64,000 nt of DNA. Source: Ornithodoros turicata (taxonomy: Eukaryota > Arthropoda > Arachnida > Ixodida > Argasidae). Below the pieces are notes generated by a model. That model was not told the DNA's origin and searched no databases. It worked only from the letters and a program-made list of their open reading frames with translations. The translations under genes and the position numbers were made by a program. Where the stretch lies: positions 3,477,001 to 3,541,000 of the forward strand of contig NC_088201.1 in assembly GCF_037126465.1 (NCBI RefSeq), in the 5' to 3' direction. Of this stretch, positions 33,701 through 41,835 are shown one piece after another; position 1 is the first letter of the stretch; every line of letters begins with the position of its first letter.

Positions 33701-34530
33701 CCGAACTGGATGCAACCGTTGAAAGCAGGGTTGTAGGTATGGAGTAACTTTGCTCCGTCCATCGAGGGTGGCTTCGTGTATATCCCCTCCACATTGGACA
33801 TAAGCATGAGCAGGTCGGCTCCAGCCTCCACCGCCAAGTGCGCCGCCAAGCTGTCATTGTCCATACTCGTGGGCCCGTCCACGACGTGCCCCACTTGTTC
33901 CGTCGCCGGCGACGAGACGGCGTCATTCGTGTTGATGATGGGTATGATGTTAAGACTAATCAATTCCAACAATGTCTGCCGAAGCCAGTGTCTGCTGTCC
34001 GGGTTGTGAAAGTCCGGCTTAGTCACCAGGACCTGCGCTATGTTAACTCCGTACTGGTTAAACATGGCGTCGTACAGCGCCATCAGCCCGCTTTGCCCAA
34101 CCGCAGCGGCCGCTCGCTTGTGCGGAGGGTTGCCGCCGGGGTCACCGAGTTTGTCGGTCTTCTGCGAGAGAGTCTCACGCATGGACATGGACATCCGCAT
34201 CTCCTTATTAAGCCTCTGCTTGCCGAAAGCGACCGCACCGCTGGTGACCAGGAGCATCTCCCTTCCTTGATTCTGAAGCTGGGAGACCTGTTCCACGATA
34301 GACGCCAGTCTTCCCAAGGCCAGGCCGCATTCGTCTTCACGCGTCAACACAGCGGTGCCCAACTTAACGACGACTCGGCGGGCTTCCATTAATTCGCTAC
34401 GGTACGCCGCCGGCTTTCGACGCGGAGCACGACCACTAACCTCTTTGTTGAGCAGAAGGGTCGTTTTCAGAAAGGATGCCCATCTTCGACTCTGAAGCCA
34501 GCCAGCGTTCGGACGGGTTAGCAGCCACAT
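12543..34530 (-). CDS. ALDH18A1: Delta-1-pyrroline-5-carboxylate synthase (bifunctional P5CS)
   Basis: Bifunctional mitochondrial enzyme of proline/ornithine synthesis. An amino-terminal glutamate 5-kinase phosphorylates glutamate, and a carboxy-terminal gamma-glutamyl phosphate reductase makes glutamate semialdehyde with NADPH. Exons are 33661-34530, 20326-20721, 16722-17103, 14471-14854, 12758-12853 and 12543-12703. They total 2289 bases, 762 residues plus TGA; the human protein is 795. Residues 1-30 are Arg-rich without acidic residues, fitting a mitochondrial presequence. Kinase motifs are [30 protein letters not shown] and [10 protein letters not shown]. Reductase motifs are [32 protein letters not shown], the catalytic-Cys block CDYPAACNA, and the end [11 protein letters not shown]. 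The kinase is about 25 residues shorter than human in two loops. Intron 5 is only 54 bases, whereas intron 1 is 12.9 kb and transposon-filled. The start was chosen as the first Met before the presequence. Confidence 0.95.
12758..12853 (-). CDS. ALDH18A1: P5CS exon 5
   Basis: 96 bases encoding [19 protein letters not shown] and [14 protein letters not shown]. Acceptor is CTTTTCAG, donor is GTAAGT. Confidence 0.93.
12854..14470. other. P5CS intron 4
   Basis: Most of it is a DNA transposon derivative (13142-14057, entered separately). The rest shows nothing recognisable. Confidence 0.7.
13142..14057 (+). mobile_element. DNA transposon derivative with long TIRs and a 164-codon frame
   Basis: Inverted ends of about 54 bases: CCCAAGCAGCACAATGTACT on the left and AGTACATTTTGCTGCTTGGG on the right, continuing through ATAGGGGTGGACGG. 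Inside, 13390-13884 is open and reads, after an acidic patch, [20 protein letters not shown] and then [15 protein letters not shown]. This resembles the amino-terminal helical part of PIF/Harbinger-type transposases, but no DDE catalytic core follows. I could not define a target-site duplication. The superfamily call is tentative. Confidence 0.7.
14471..14854 (-). CDS. ALDH18A1: P5CS exon 4: reductase catalytic region
   Basis: It starts [14 protein letters not shown] and contains the active-site Cys in [17 protein letters not shown], then [16 protein letters not shown] and [12 protein letters not shown]. Acceptor is CCCGCAG. A second AG lies six bases further in (TTCTAG), which would delete Val-Leu in frame. 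Donor is GTAAGC. Confidence 0.95.
15144..15395 (-). pseudogene. LINE ORF2 carboxy-terminal fossil
   Basis: The minus frame reads [54 protein letters not shown]. The SFF...IPEWNSLP pattern is the standard tail of CR1/jockey-like ORF2 proteins. It is truncated at its 5' side. Confidence 0.75.
15695..15950 (+). repeat. Dispersed repeat, copy 1 (inverse copy at 41050-41310)
   Basis: It shares GTTTGTAAATAAATGACGTC, TTGGTAGAGTTGAACTACG, AAGGTCGCGT and GTCTACCAACGTCA with the minus strand of 41050-41310. Low coding content. It contains two ATGACGTCAT-like motifs. Confidence 0.75.
16193..16672 (-). mobile_element. 'GGGTTTAACCC' TIR element, copy 2
   Basis: Left end GGAAGTGACTTTGTCGGGTT and right end AACCCGAAAAAGTCACTCCC, with the same interior as 299-775 in reverse orientation. 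TATATA runs flank both sides. Confidence 0.8.
16722..17103 (-). CDS. ALDH18A1: P5CS exon 3: reductase NADPH-binding region
   Basis: Acceptor TCTCGCAG, then [47 protein letters not shown] and [15 protein letters not shown], ending at RGIP plus one base. Donor is GTATAT. A TIR element (16193-16672) begins only 49 bases beyond the donor. Confidence 0.95.
17164..17336. mobile_element. pogo/Tigger-like MITE, 'CAGTGAACCCTCGTT' family
   Basis: 173 bases with inverted ends CAGTGAACCCTCGTTAATAT and ATAACGAGGGTTCACTG, flanked by TA on both sides. Relatives are at 37461-37632, 37756-38381, 41497-41835 and 59212-59383. Confidence 0.88.
18437..18509 (-). tRNA. tRNA-like cloverleaf (Thr GGT-type), SINE head
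   Basis: Complete D, anticodon and T arms. The anticodon loop is CCGGTAA within stem CTGGA/TCCAG, giving anticodon GGT. Position 33 is C instead of the nearly universal U. Four further copies in the window with a common tail show this is a SINE head rather than a cellular tRNA gene. Confidence 0.5.
18560..18632 (+). tRNA. tRNA-like cloverleaf, SINE head with damaged T loop
   Basis: Mirror image of the copy at 18437-18509. The T loop reads TTCGCCT instead of TTCGAGT, and the acceptor 3' strand has one change (AGCTGCC). Confidence 0.45.
19341..19558. mobile_element. Palindromic MITE
   Basis: Ends CTTCATCGTCGTTA and TAACGACGATGAAG, continuing inward through TTACAAG, GTGGCGGGAAATTCAAAAA and GGTGGGCACGTGA with their inverses. 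It has a short central loop and no coding capacity. Confidence 0.8.
20326..20721 (-). CDS. ALDH18A1: P5CS exon 2: kinase end and reductase start
   Basis: Acceptor GCTTTTTCAG and donor GTAGGT, phase 0 on both sides, 132 codons. It encodes [14 protein letters not shown] and [11 protein letters not shown] (end of kinase), the hinge, then [19 protein letters not shown] and [20 protein letters not shown] (reductase amino terminus). Confidence 0.95.
20971..21397. mobile_element. TIR element 'CAGTGGCGTAGCCAGA'
   Basis: Left CAGTGGCGTAGCCAGA and right CTGTGGCTATGCCACTG are inverse ends, with GGGGGGG and CCCCCC tracts just inside. The superfamily is uncertain. No clear target-site duplication, because its right side abuts another transposon fragment. 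Confidence 0.7.
21398..21511 (-). pseudogene. Transposon ORF fragment, copy 1
   Basis: The minus frame reads [20 protein letters not shown] and then [12 protein letters not shown]. The same segment recurs at 27481-27612 on the same strand, with LINEs between. The D-G-A-x-S-x-F/Y-K-N-R motif resembles an uncharacterised transposon-associated family, named here from memory only. Confidence 0.55.
21512..23215 (+). mobile_element. 5'-truncated L1/Tx1-like LINE, copy 1
   Basis: One intact frame (21515-22993, 492 codons) begins inside the reverse transcriptase at [17 protein letters not shown] (YADD catalytic box). It continues through the thumb/connection region ([19 protein letters not shown]) to a zinc-knuckle block CPFC...H...C at about 22590-22640, then stops with VLHF. 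Upstream domains (endonuclease, RT fingers) are absent: a 5' truncation. The 3' UTR runs to about 23215. Uninterrupted coding over 1.4 kb suggests a fairly young copy. Confidence 0.85.
23219..23264 (+). repeat. 18-base direct repeat around an A-tract
   Basis: GTTTGTGTCTGTCCAAAG occurs at 23219-23236 and 23247-23264, separated by C plus nine A. It looks like a target-site duplication flanking little more than a polyA tail. Confidence 0.8.
23436..23660 (+). pseudogene. Leader or ORF1-like frame of LINE copy 2
   Basis: 74 codons, Ser/Lys/Glu-rich with [10 protein letters not shown]. It stops two bases before the ORF2 start codon. No recognisable fold; it may be the tail of ORF1. Confidence 0.4.
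23802..23972 (+). repeat. tRNA-derived SINE inserted in LINE copy 2
   Basis: 171 bases flanked by an 11-base target-site duplication AAGTTAGAGGT (23791-23801 and 23973-23983). It contains the 73-base cloverleaf at 23873-23945 and the tail CTTTTCAGTGACTTTCATC. It splits the endonuclease frame right after VHFQNKLE, and the frame resumes [14 protein letters not shown]. Confidence 0.9.
27355..27612 (-). pseudogene. Transposon ORF fragment, copy 2
   Basis: The minus frame reads [60 protein letters not shown]. It overlaps the segment at 21398-21511 but continues further. The EWxFxATxxGK...DGIG pattern belongs to an uncharacterised transposon-associated protein family as I recall it; the host element is not identified. 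Confidence 0.55.
27990..28560 (+). mobile_element. Ty3/gypsy-like LTR retrotransposon gag fragment
   Basis: A primer-binding-site-like word TGGTGACCCGGACG lies at 28036-28049, followed by ATG at 28055 and, after a frameshift, an open frame 28123-28530: [52 protein letters not shown]. ELGDxKPSxLLRR...LxxLFLxRLP is the capsid pattern of Ty3/gypsy Gag. No protease, RT or LTR pair was recognised nearby, so this is a remnant. Confidence 0.75.
28775..28937. mobile_element. MITE, 'TAGGGAATGACA' ends
   Basis: TAGGGAATGACATCATT on the left and TGTCATTCCCTA on the right are inverse. Total about 163 bases. Confidence 0.75.
29309..29970 (+). repeat. tRNA-headed SINE split by a MITE (29358-29720)
   Basis: A-box-bearing head GGCATGGCCGACCGGGTTAA (29311 on) and B box GGTTCGAATCC (29747-29757) are separated by the MITE also present at 11998-12385. 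After the B box the SINE runs through CAGGTTTTCCCCTGGGTTTT to an A-rich tail at about 29965. Removing the MITE restores normal A-to-B box spacing. Confidence 0.75.
30340..30680 (-). pseudogene. LINE ORF2 carboxy-terminal fossil
   Basis: Minus frames read [20 protein letters not shown] and, after a disruption in the A-tract, [20 protein letters not shown]. The EWNALP pattern matches the fossil at 15144-15395. Confidence 0.7.
31230..31757. mobile_element. TIR element rich in AGTCCCC
   Basis: AAAAAGCAGTAAAATGGGGA on the left mirrors a GGAGTAAAAGTACTCCTTTT-type end on the right. Internal words TTTAGTCCCC and TTACTCCCC recur at both ends. No transposase seen. Confidence 0.6.
33190..33617. mobile_element. 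mariner/Tc1-type MITE beside P5CS exon 1
   Basis: Ends CAGGGTGTCCCAGCTAACTG and CAGTTAGCTGGGACACCCTG, TA on both sides. The inverted repeat extends about 60 bases (GCGAACATATT...AAAAAGTGTCATATA). The element ends 43 bases from the exon 1 donor at 33660. Fragments of the interior recur in YKT6 intron 7 (about 55215-55420 and 55545-55600). Confidence 0.9.
33661..34530 (-). CDS. ALDH18A1: P5CS exon 1: presequence and whole glutamate 5-kinase domain
   Basis: 290 codons from ATG at 34528-34530 to GGMEAK at donor GTGAGA. One exon carries the complete kinase domain. Compared with human P5CS, the stretch after RETLSQK (human ...[20 protein letters not shown]) is replaced by a Gly/Pro/Lys segment before [12 protein letters not shown]. 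The loop before DNDSLAA is also shortened. Confidence 0.95.
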
Positions 34531-35787
34531 GTTGACCGAATTACTGCCCCGCTCAAGACTGTCGGCGCGAAGTCACCTACGATTGCCTTTTGTTTAGTAG
34601 GCACACTAACGAAGCAGAACCTGATACTCCGTACGGAGATATCACTGGAAAGATACGCTACAGGAGAATCCAAAGTCTCTGCGGAGTTTCCCCCCTCATG
34701 CACGTGCAGAGCTGAGGCACAGCATCCTATCACACACGAGGACAGTACGTCGCTACCGGGAACGTTGACCTATTAATGGACATTGGAAGAGCTGCCGTTC
34801 ACCCAGAAACAATAGAGGGCTTTGAGAGTCAATATGCTACGAGCGTCCAGCTTTGTTTTTTTTTTTTTTTTTTTTCTTTTTAAACGGACAGCAGTCTCTG
34901 TTGGGTCGGTGAATTTTTGAAACGGTTGTTATAAATTTTGGCTTTACGTTTTCTGTAGAACAGTTGGAACGGCTTACTGAAGGAGCCCTGTGATTGGTCA
35001 GATCAGTGACCGCTGATCCCTCTCTTTAACCATCTGACCCAGTAGGGAGAATTTAGGGTGGTTCGGATGTCCTGACCCCATCAACTTCTGTCGTCACCAT
35101 ATGCTTCAGTTATGTGTCCCCTTCGGCAGTGATTTGCAGTACGCTGTCCTAGATGAGACACCTCTTTGAAAAAAATTCCGGATCCTCCCCGATCTGACCT
35201 GCAGTGATACTACTCCCAAACACGCATTTTAGAGCACAGGAGCACGCGTTTTGGAACACCCAAATGTACCATTTTCGGAGCACACCCTTTGGTAAGCTGT
35301 GTTACCATGCCTTGGCTGTAACCTGAAAAGTCGCCATTTCGGTACCAGCGGACGCACTTGGGTGACCGCTGTGCGGCATGCTGATTCTCTGGAGCTCAGA
35401 GAGACGCACATGTAGATCTACAGGGTGAATTTCGCAAACGTTACACATTTTAATCGCGTCGTAAACATACAATACAACGTGTCTGGCGCTTCAAACTTTG
35501 CACACTGATAGTCATTCATATCTTGTTTGAAGGTTTATCCATATGTTTTTTGTTTTTTTTTTTTCAAATGCTATCACTTTGTAGAAAAAAAAAAGTTACA
35601 ATTATTACGAAGTGGGACGGCGTTGCGAGCAACGAAGTGCGGCGTCAGTACTGTGTGTGTGTGCGCTACGTTTACCAGTGCAGAAAAAATAAGTTTGCGT
35701 AAAAATCCTTCACGTGAGTTTCCAGTTTTCTAGCGTCCACGCGTGTCTCTCTGGGGTTACAATAAACGCTGGTTCAGGCCGTTCTCA
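34531..35787. other. P5CS upstream region
   Basis: It should hold the P5CS 5' UTR and promoter. I see no TATA box at a convincing position. A T-tract lies at about 34855-34878. A mariner-type end (ACAGGGTGAATTTCGCAAAC) starts at 35420. Confidence 0.5.
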
Positions 35788-36175
35788 CACTGTAAACTGA
35801 AAAACACCCTTATGGGTGTAAATGGCTTGTCCTATAACTGACTCCTCTTTTTACACCGTATGGTCTGGAACACCCTTTTTAGAGGGTGTATCCCGTGTAA
35901 AACGCCCTTTGAAAGGGTGCTTTTCCTTGAAAATGCCGTCTTTTGCACCCTTTATACACCTTTTTAGGAGGGTGTTTAACGATCTTACACCCTCCTAAAA
36001 GGGTGTTTAAATGGTGCAAAGAGGGCATTTTCAAAGAAAAGCGCCCTTTCCAGGGGTGATTTACACGGAATACACCCTCTAAAAAGGGTGTTCCAGACCA
36101 TGTACGGTGTAAAAAGAGGTGTCAGTTATAGGACAAGCCATTTACACCCATAAGGGTGTTTTCCAGTTTACAGTG
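35788..36175. mobile_element. Palindromic foldback MITE with ACACCCTTTT motifs
   Basis: A 388-base palindrome centred near 35982. The ends are CACTGTAAACTG and CAGTTTACAGTG, and almost every word has its inverse on the other arm (GGCTTGTCCTATAACTGAC and its complement; TTTACACCGTA and TACGGTGTAAA). ACACCCT/AGGGTGT words repeat about ten times within it. Confidence 0.9.
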
Positions 36176-36224
36176 CAGGAGCGATATGGGAACTGGTCTT
36201 TCCCAGCGGAATCCTGCCACTCTA

Positions 36225-36434
36225 CAGGGTGTTCAAAATTAGGCTTTCACTAGCACTTTATAAATAGGCGAACAAAAGAAAATTGGTGCTATTTTTTTGT
36301 TCCTTGAGTAAGAAACAGGTGCTACATAATTAGCGGCACCCGTTTCCTACACAAGTAGCGTAAAGTTATCATCCGGTTTCCTGTCATCGCTGTGTTTGCG
36401 TAGCGCTCGTGAAAGCTTAATTTTGAACACCCTG
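36225..36434. mobile_element. mariner/Tc1-type MITE
   Basis: 210 bases, ends CAGGGTGTTCAAAATTAGGC and GCTTAATTTTGAACACCCTG, flanked by TA. Confidence 0.88.
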
Positions 36435-37460
36435 TATGTGACAGCCAATACGTCGAAAAAGGTACTGTCTAGTACTCGTCAGATAAATGACAAGCAACGG
36501 GTTTGCGAGTTGCGACAACGAACTATACGGTGTTAAAGAGGCACTACAGTGCGGAATGAAAGACGCCAACAGAAATGGAACCCGTCATCCGTTCGTGAGC
36601 AATGTACACTTTCCCTCAGAAGAAGCGCGATGATTGGACAATCGTTTGTGGAATCGTTTGTGGAATGGGAGATCCCATTCTGCAACCCTGCCCGGTGCCG
36701 ACTGTGCTGCCCGCAGACGCTGTCAGACGTGCGTCAGGCACAGTTCCCTTAGAACCCCCCCGAAGCGCTGGTCGTGAAGTAGTCTACCTCTGTGAAACCG
36801 ATAACGACGAGCTCTTTCATTAGCACCACCACCAACACCAGAGCGTAAATACAGCATCTCTTTTGCTCATAAATCGCCAATGACTCTCGTCTTCTACTTC
36901 TGGACATCATACCACCACCTGCAGAGCGTCTCTCTCGAGTGTGTGGTTTCGAACCCAACAACTGGATGCACGTCGACGTTAAATATGGGGGGGTTAAACG
37001 GACCGACGCTCATAATCATTTGGCTGCTCTAACAGAAACTTGCATCTTTATTGTAAGCGGATAGAAACGCGAGTGAGGCCAGCAAACTGTGGCGGCACCA
37101 AAGTGACGGCCGGAAATACGCTTCCCACATATCTGGGCACCACTGGATCCAGTATATCTCTCGAACCCATTGTCTCGTGGAAAGCGCCCATAGGACGGAG
37201 CGTGTCATTTTCTTCCTCGGTCTGTCACCTTATCGGTGTGGGGCAAAGGGTATGATGACGCTGTAGCTAACACGCAATATGTAAGTAGGTCATTCTCCCC
37301 CAGATTCCTTCTCTCCCCTATTGTTCGACGCCAAATAAACGAGTTCTGTGTTCACATTTCAAGGTTGAAGAAGCGCGCAATCAAAGTGTGATGCTCATCA
37401 AAATGCTTAACCCCAAGAATGCACATCGGGCTCGTATATGCCGTGTCAGGTTTACAACTA
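36435..37460. other. Intergenic, nothing recognised
   Basis: No exon, repeat family or RNA gene supported. Confidence 0.5.
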
Positions 37461-37632
37461 CACTGAACCCTCGTTACTATGACCATGGTGGTTGCCGAAA
37501 ATTTTGGTCATAACGCGGAATTGTCATATTAACGGGGGGATTTGCAGAGGCGTCACTGCCATGTTCCACAGGAGTATGGTCGTAAAGCGCGTATGTCAGA
37601 TTATCGGGGGTCATATTAACGAGGGTTCACTG
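37461..37632. mobile_element. pogo-like MITE, 172 bases
   Basis: CACTGAACCCTCGTTACTAT and ATTAACGAGGGTTCACTG ends with flanking TA, same family as 17164-17336. Confidence 0.88.
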
Positions 37633-37755
37633 TACTCCATTGCTGGCCTTAATGCGGTGAAATGGAAGGATGAGGACCAAAAGACCTGCGGCGTCCAAAA
37701 AGTGCTTTTAGGACAGAGCGTTGGATTTTGCCATGGACCAAGCAGTTTTGATATA

Positions 37756-38381
37756 CAGTGAACCCTCGTTATTATGATCCCCGTTAATCTGACATTCACG
37801 CTTTATGACCGAATTCGTGGGGAACGGTTTTTCCCCATGTAAATCCTTCCCGTTAATATGACATTCCGCTTATCGGACTATGACCGAGATTTTTGGGCAC
37901 AGCTGGGGTCAAAGACACGTATTATCCTCCCGTTATTATGACCGCGTCACGCACCCCTTTGAGTGGCTGCTTAAGTTTCTCAGGAACAAAGTGACACAGT
38001 TAAAGTGGGGCGCAAAGGATTAGGGTGACTCGAGGCGTTGTTGTCCTCAAGATTACTCATACCTCTTCTCGGATTGCTAAAGCAGTGAAGCACTGAAGGT
38101 TGCCTTATTGTTTTTTGAGCAACACAATGACATTAATAATGTTTGCGTGATCAATAATACTCTTGTACAGTTAGAAAAGCTGATCACTGCAAGCTACTCC
38201 AAGCAGTCATTGCTGACAGACTTTTTTATTAAATAAATTGTTGTACAGCATCATGCGTACGTTTTGTTCTGCCGTGCATGCCCTCTGGTCCCCACTGGAC
38301 CGCTTTCTCGTTATTATGACAATTCGCTTTATGACCAAAATCTGCGGGAACGGAGGCGGTCATATTAACGAGGGTTCACTG
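37756..38381. mobile_element. pogo-like element, 626-base longer form
   Basis: CAGTGAACCCTCGTTATTAT and ATTAACGAGGGTTCACTG ends with TA on both sides. The central 450 bases are not present in the 172-base forms but recur, 3'-truncated, at 41497-41835. No transposase frame. It lies only 123 bases from the shorter relative at 37461. Confidence 0.88.
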
Positions 38382-39119
38382 TAGCGAGTGGGCACAGGAG
38401 AGGCAATGGAGAAGGATGTGCTCTAGATCTTTGGTAACATCAGAATCAGATGGAGACGACAATGAAGAGACGGTGAAGAAGCAAGCGAGCTGGTGAGGTT
38501 GATGCATAATGTAAAACTCCGAGACTAGTGGAGAAGGAAGGGACGGACACAGCTGGAAACTTTACTTTACAGACCACAAATATATACGCAACAGAGGGAA
38601 AGAAAAAACACACAGTTGAGGACAAAATAAGAGGTCAGTTCGCGAGAACGAGCAGTCTGCTCAAGGCCGGGCCGAAGACTTCGGACTTTGAGACCTAGTG
38701 TTGCGTCTGTCCCTTCGTGTTCCCAGAGTACAGAGTATCGCCTTCCTTTTGCACGCCGGAGCCGCCGTTCGGTGTCCTCGATTGGGCCAATCGTGTCACG
38801 TGGTTTCTCCTTCCAAGAAGGTGCCGTCCATATTGGGTCCCCTCCATCCAAAACCGGTTTCCTCCGTTGCGAGCTGGCTCGACTCCGCGCAGTTCTCCGG
38901 CAGAGAAGGGGGAGATTGGCGTCCCGTTGCTAGGCGACGCAGCCGCGCGGGACACAAGATGGCGGTCTCGCTCGCCGGCTTGGCTCAGTGTCGCTACTCC
39001 GCTCCCTGTTTAATGACTCTAGTGTTCCCTAGTCTCGGGGTTTTACATTACGCACCAGATGGAGATGTCTTCGTTTGTCACAATGTCGTAGTACTATAGT
39101 GCTGTTTTCAACGTGTTTT
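38382..39119. other. Intergenic, contains a half MITE (about 38935-39035)
   Basis: The piece around AAGATGGCGGTCTCGCTCGC...CAGTGTCGCTACTCCGC...AATGACTCTAG matches one end of the element at 42281-42677. The rest is unassigned. Confidence 0.5.
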
Positions 39120-39573
39120 GTAGAGGGACCGTGCGACATAGGGGGCGCGCTGATACTACGTGGTGCCCAGGAAGGACGTATGACCATACAGAAGAAAACA
39201 GTCCAAAATGTCGCTAAGTACGAGTATTTAGGAGTTTGGGTAAATACGGGCAGTAACTATTTAAAAGAACAGGAAGACTTTTCGATGAAAAAGACAAAGC
39301 GAAATTCGGCAATAATTAAAAACAGGGGTCTATGGGCTTATAGCAGGTACGAAGTAATCCGAATGATTTGGAAGGGGGTGATGGTGCCAGGATTGACATT
39401 TAGAAACGCAGTACTTTGCCCAAATCCGGGAATACAGTGCTGTTACGGAAACACGCCACAGGGGAGTGTGGAGATTGGCACTAGGCGCACATGGAAATGC
39501 ACCGAACGAGGAGGGTTATGGAGATATGAGATGGTCCTCCTTTGAGGGCCGGGAGGAAAAAATTAGGATCAGG

Positions 39574-40062
39574 TAGAGATGCGAAGCTCTAAAAAAACGG
39601 AAATCTCCGGGAAAACTGCGCAAAATTTCCAGGCAACAAAATTCAAAAATGTAAATTTTCGTGCCTTCGATGCGTTCCAACCCGACAGTTCCAACAGTGC
39701 CTTGGGTGCCTGTAATCCGCCAACAACCACCAACTTAGAGCTCCGTCTGGCTATTCCAAGCGATTGCCGTCGCGTTCACATAATGTCGGAGTTCTGGTCG
39801 GAGTGGACGGGTTGTTCCAATTACCTATCGCTGAGTAGACAGCAGTATCAAGGGATGCTCTGCTCCGCATTTATGCCTAGAGGGTAGAACAGTACTAAGG
39901 TTTCTAGCTCATTGTATGCCGTGGCTTGGCCGGCAATGCTTCGACTCAGCAGTAACCGCGTTTGTTTCCATTTTGTCCAATTTTTCGAAAAAAAAAAAAA
40001 AAAACCGAAAAGAACCGGCTTTTTTCGAGCGATTCAAAATTTCCGTAAATTTTGCATCTCTA
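39574..40062. mobile_element. hAT-like non-autonomous element
   Basis: Ends TAGAGATGC and GCATCTCTA, perfect 8-base target-site duplication GGATCAGG (39566-39573 and 40063-40070). Removing it with one duplication restores the LINE frame REEKIRIRYEARLRKLDEK. Confidence 0.92.
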
Positions 40063-40127
40063 GGATCAGGTACGAGGCGCGTCTCAGGAAATTAGACGAA
40101 AAGATGTGGGCCGGGAAGGCACTATCA

Positions 40128-40391
40128 CGGTCCCTTGATAGCGACCGTGGTGGTGATAACGATTATTCGCATTATAGCTGCTGCAACGTAGCAGGAAGCC
40201 CATCGCAACAAATAATTTTCTTGTAGGATGTTTGGAAAAGCGCAAAAACAAGACTGCATCTGCCGTTCCCATGACTGGCACGAGCGGGAGATTCTACCGG
40301 GTTCCGATCGCGGCGCCGCCACGCGGCTCCCGTTGTCCCTAGGCCAACTTTTTGACGGAGCTGCATGACCAGAAAGCTATGAAGGGACCGT
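40128..40391. mobile_element. TIR element with about 10-base target duplication
   Basis: CGGTCCCTTGATAGC on the left and GCTATGAAGGGACCG on the right. Flanks GGCACTATCA (40118-40127) and GGTACTATCA (40392-40401) differ at one base. A duplication of this length fits Mutator-like elements; tentative. Confidence 0.75.
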
Positions 40392-41049
40392 GGTACTATC
40401 ATATTTACCTACACAACGTAGACACGAAATGGCGGAAAAGAACTAGGCGTCTGTCTGCTACTTGGGACGAGGAAAGTAAGACGAAAAGCATAAAGACTAG
40501 GGTAGTGGAACCGAAAACTACACAGTGGACAAGTGAAATGCAGGCGAAACCGTCACTTGGGGTGTACAGGGTATATAAAAGGGAAATACGGTCACAGGGA
40601 AATTTCGACAACTCTAGAACAAGCGCGCTGATGTTTGAGGCAAGGGCTGGGACGTTACAAACGAAAACCAGAGGTCTCAGATAAAACATGCGCTATATGT
40701 GGACAAGAGGAGGAGACTGCGGAGCATGTCATATTGGCACGCAAAGGTATTCAGGTATGTGATCTTATGAGAAGCACAAGGAAACATCTGGTCCCCAGTG
40801 AAGAGTTTTGAGGTGTGTGCACTACACATGCAAACAGAGCTGGCTACCCGACGGCTGTCACGCAAGTACTTTCTCCGGAGCCCTCATCGCGTCGCCACCA
40901 GTTTGTCGCAGTTTTGTTTTTTCGTGGATGTGCTTTGCAGCATCATGTATACCAGAGAATCGACAAGTATTTCTCGACGTGGCGTATAGTTGTCGCATTA
41001 ATTTACTGGCAGGGATGAGTTTCAATATCACGCCAAAACAATAAACCTC

Positions 41050-41310
41050 TACCCGACAAACGTCATCATGACGTTGGTAGACAGACCGAAACAGGTCGGG
41101 AAGGGAGAGCTGGTTTCCAGGAATGGGCAGTTCGCTGAAAGAAAAGTAGGACTGAAGGTCGCGTCCCTTCCAGAGACCATCGTAATCACCTCAAGACCGT
41201 GGCTTTCGGGCGCGACCTTGTTCGCCACTAGCTTTTTGAACGTAGTTCGACTCTACCAAACTCGTGGCGCTGTCGCACACTATGACGTCATTTGTTTACA
41301 AACAGGTAGA
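41050..41310 (-). repeat. Dispersed repeat, copy 2
   Basis: Inverse of 15695-15950. It shares CGTCATCATGACGTTGGTAG, GTTCGACTCTACCAAACTCG and ATGACGTCATTTGTTTACAA with that copy. Confidence 0.75.
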
Positions 41311-41496
41311 GGCCTATTTGTACAGTACAGTTCGCATTTCTGAGAGAATCCCCTTCCCCCACTTGCCTAATAGTGAGGCCAGGAAAGACGAAACGGGCAA
41401 TTGCCAACAACAAGGCCAACTAAAGTTCAATCATGCGCAAAAGGATAAGGACCATCTTGTGTCTTCATTCAACTGAGAGGAGCTATGCTTCAAATG

Positions 41497-41835
41497 CAGT
41501 GAACCCTCGTTAATATGACCCCCGATAATATGACATTCTCACTTTGACAGTTTTTCTTGGGAACCGTTCCGCGGCCATGTAAATCCATCTCGTTTGTACG
41601 ACAATCCGCTTATCCGACTATGACAGAGATTTTTGTCACAAGGGTCTAACCCAGGTATTATCTTCCCGTTATTATGACCACATCACATGACCCGCAGAGT
41701 AGCCCCAGGGAGAAGCTACAACACATACCCCAGGCAGAGGGTGACACGTGTTGAAGTAGGGCACCAAGGTTTGGGATGACTCCTGATGTTGACCTCGGAA
41801 TTACTCATAGCGCTTTTCGGACTGCTAAAGCACTG
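41497..41835 (+). mobile_element. pogo-like element, 3'-truncated long form
   Basis: It starts CAGTGAACCCTCGTTAATAT and continues through blocks shared with the interior of 37756-38381 (ATTACTCATA...TCGGA.TGCTAAAGCA). No right terminus is present. Confidence 0.75.

Larger units (their letters stand above)
39120..40790 (+). mobile_element. Second LINE family, copy A (3' part), split by two DNA transposons
   Basis: Frame fragments read VQNVAKYEYLGVWVNTGSNY, VIRMIWKGVMVPGLTFRNAV, EEKIRIR then YEARLRKLDEKMW, and the zinc-knuckle CAICGQEEETAEHVIL near 40690-40740. The same family is at 45545-47900 and 48250-50760. It is interrupted by a hAT-like element (39574-40062) and another TIR element (40128-40391). 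It resembles proteins often labelled as tick transposons, from memory; the clade is unassigned. Confidence 0.75.

Noticed and set aside
33838..34392. 184-codon open frame on the plus strand
   Set aside because: Antisense shadow of P5CS exon 1; the minus strand carries the conserved kinase.
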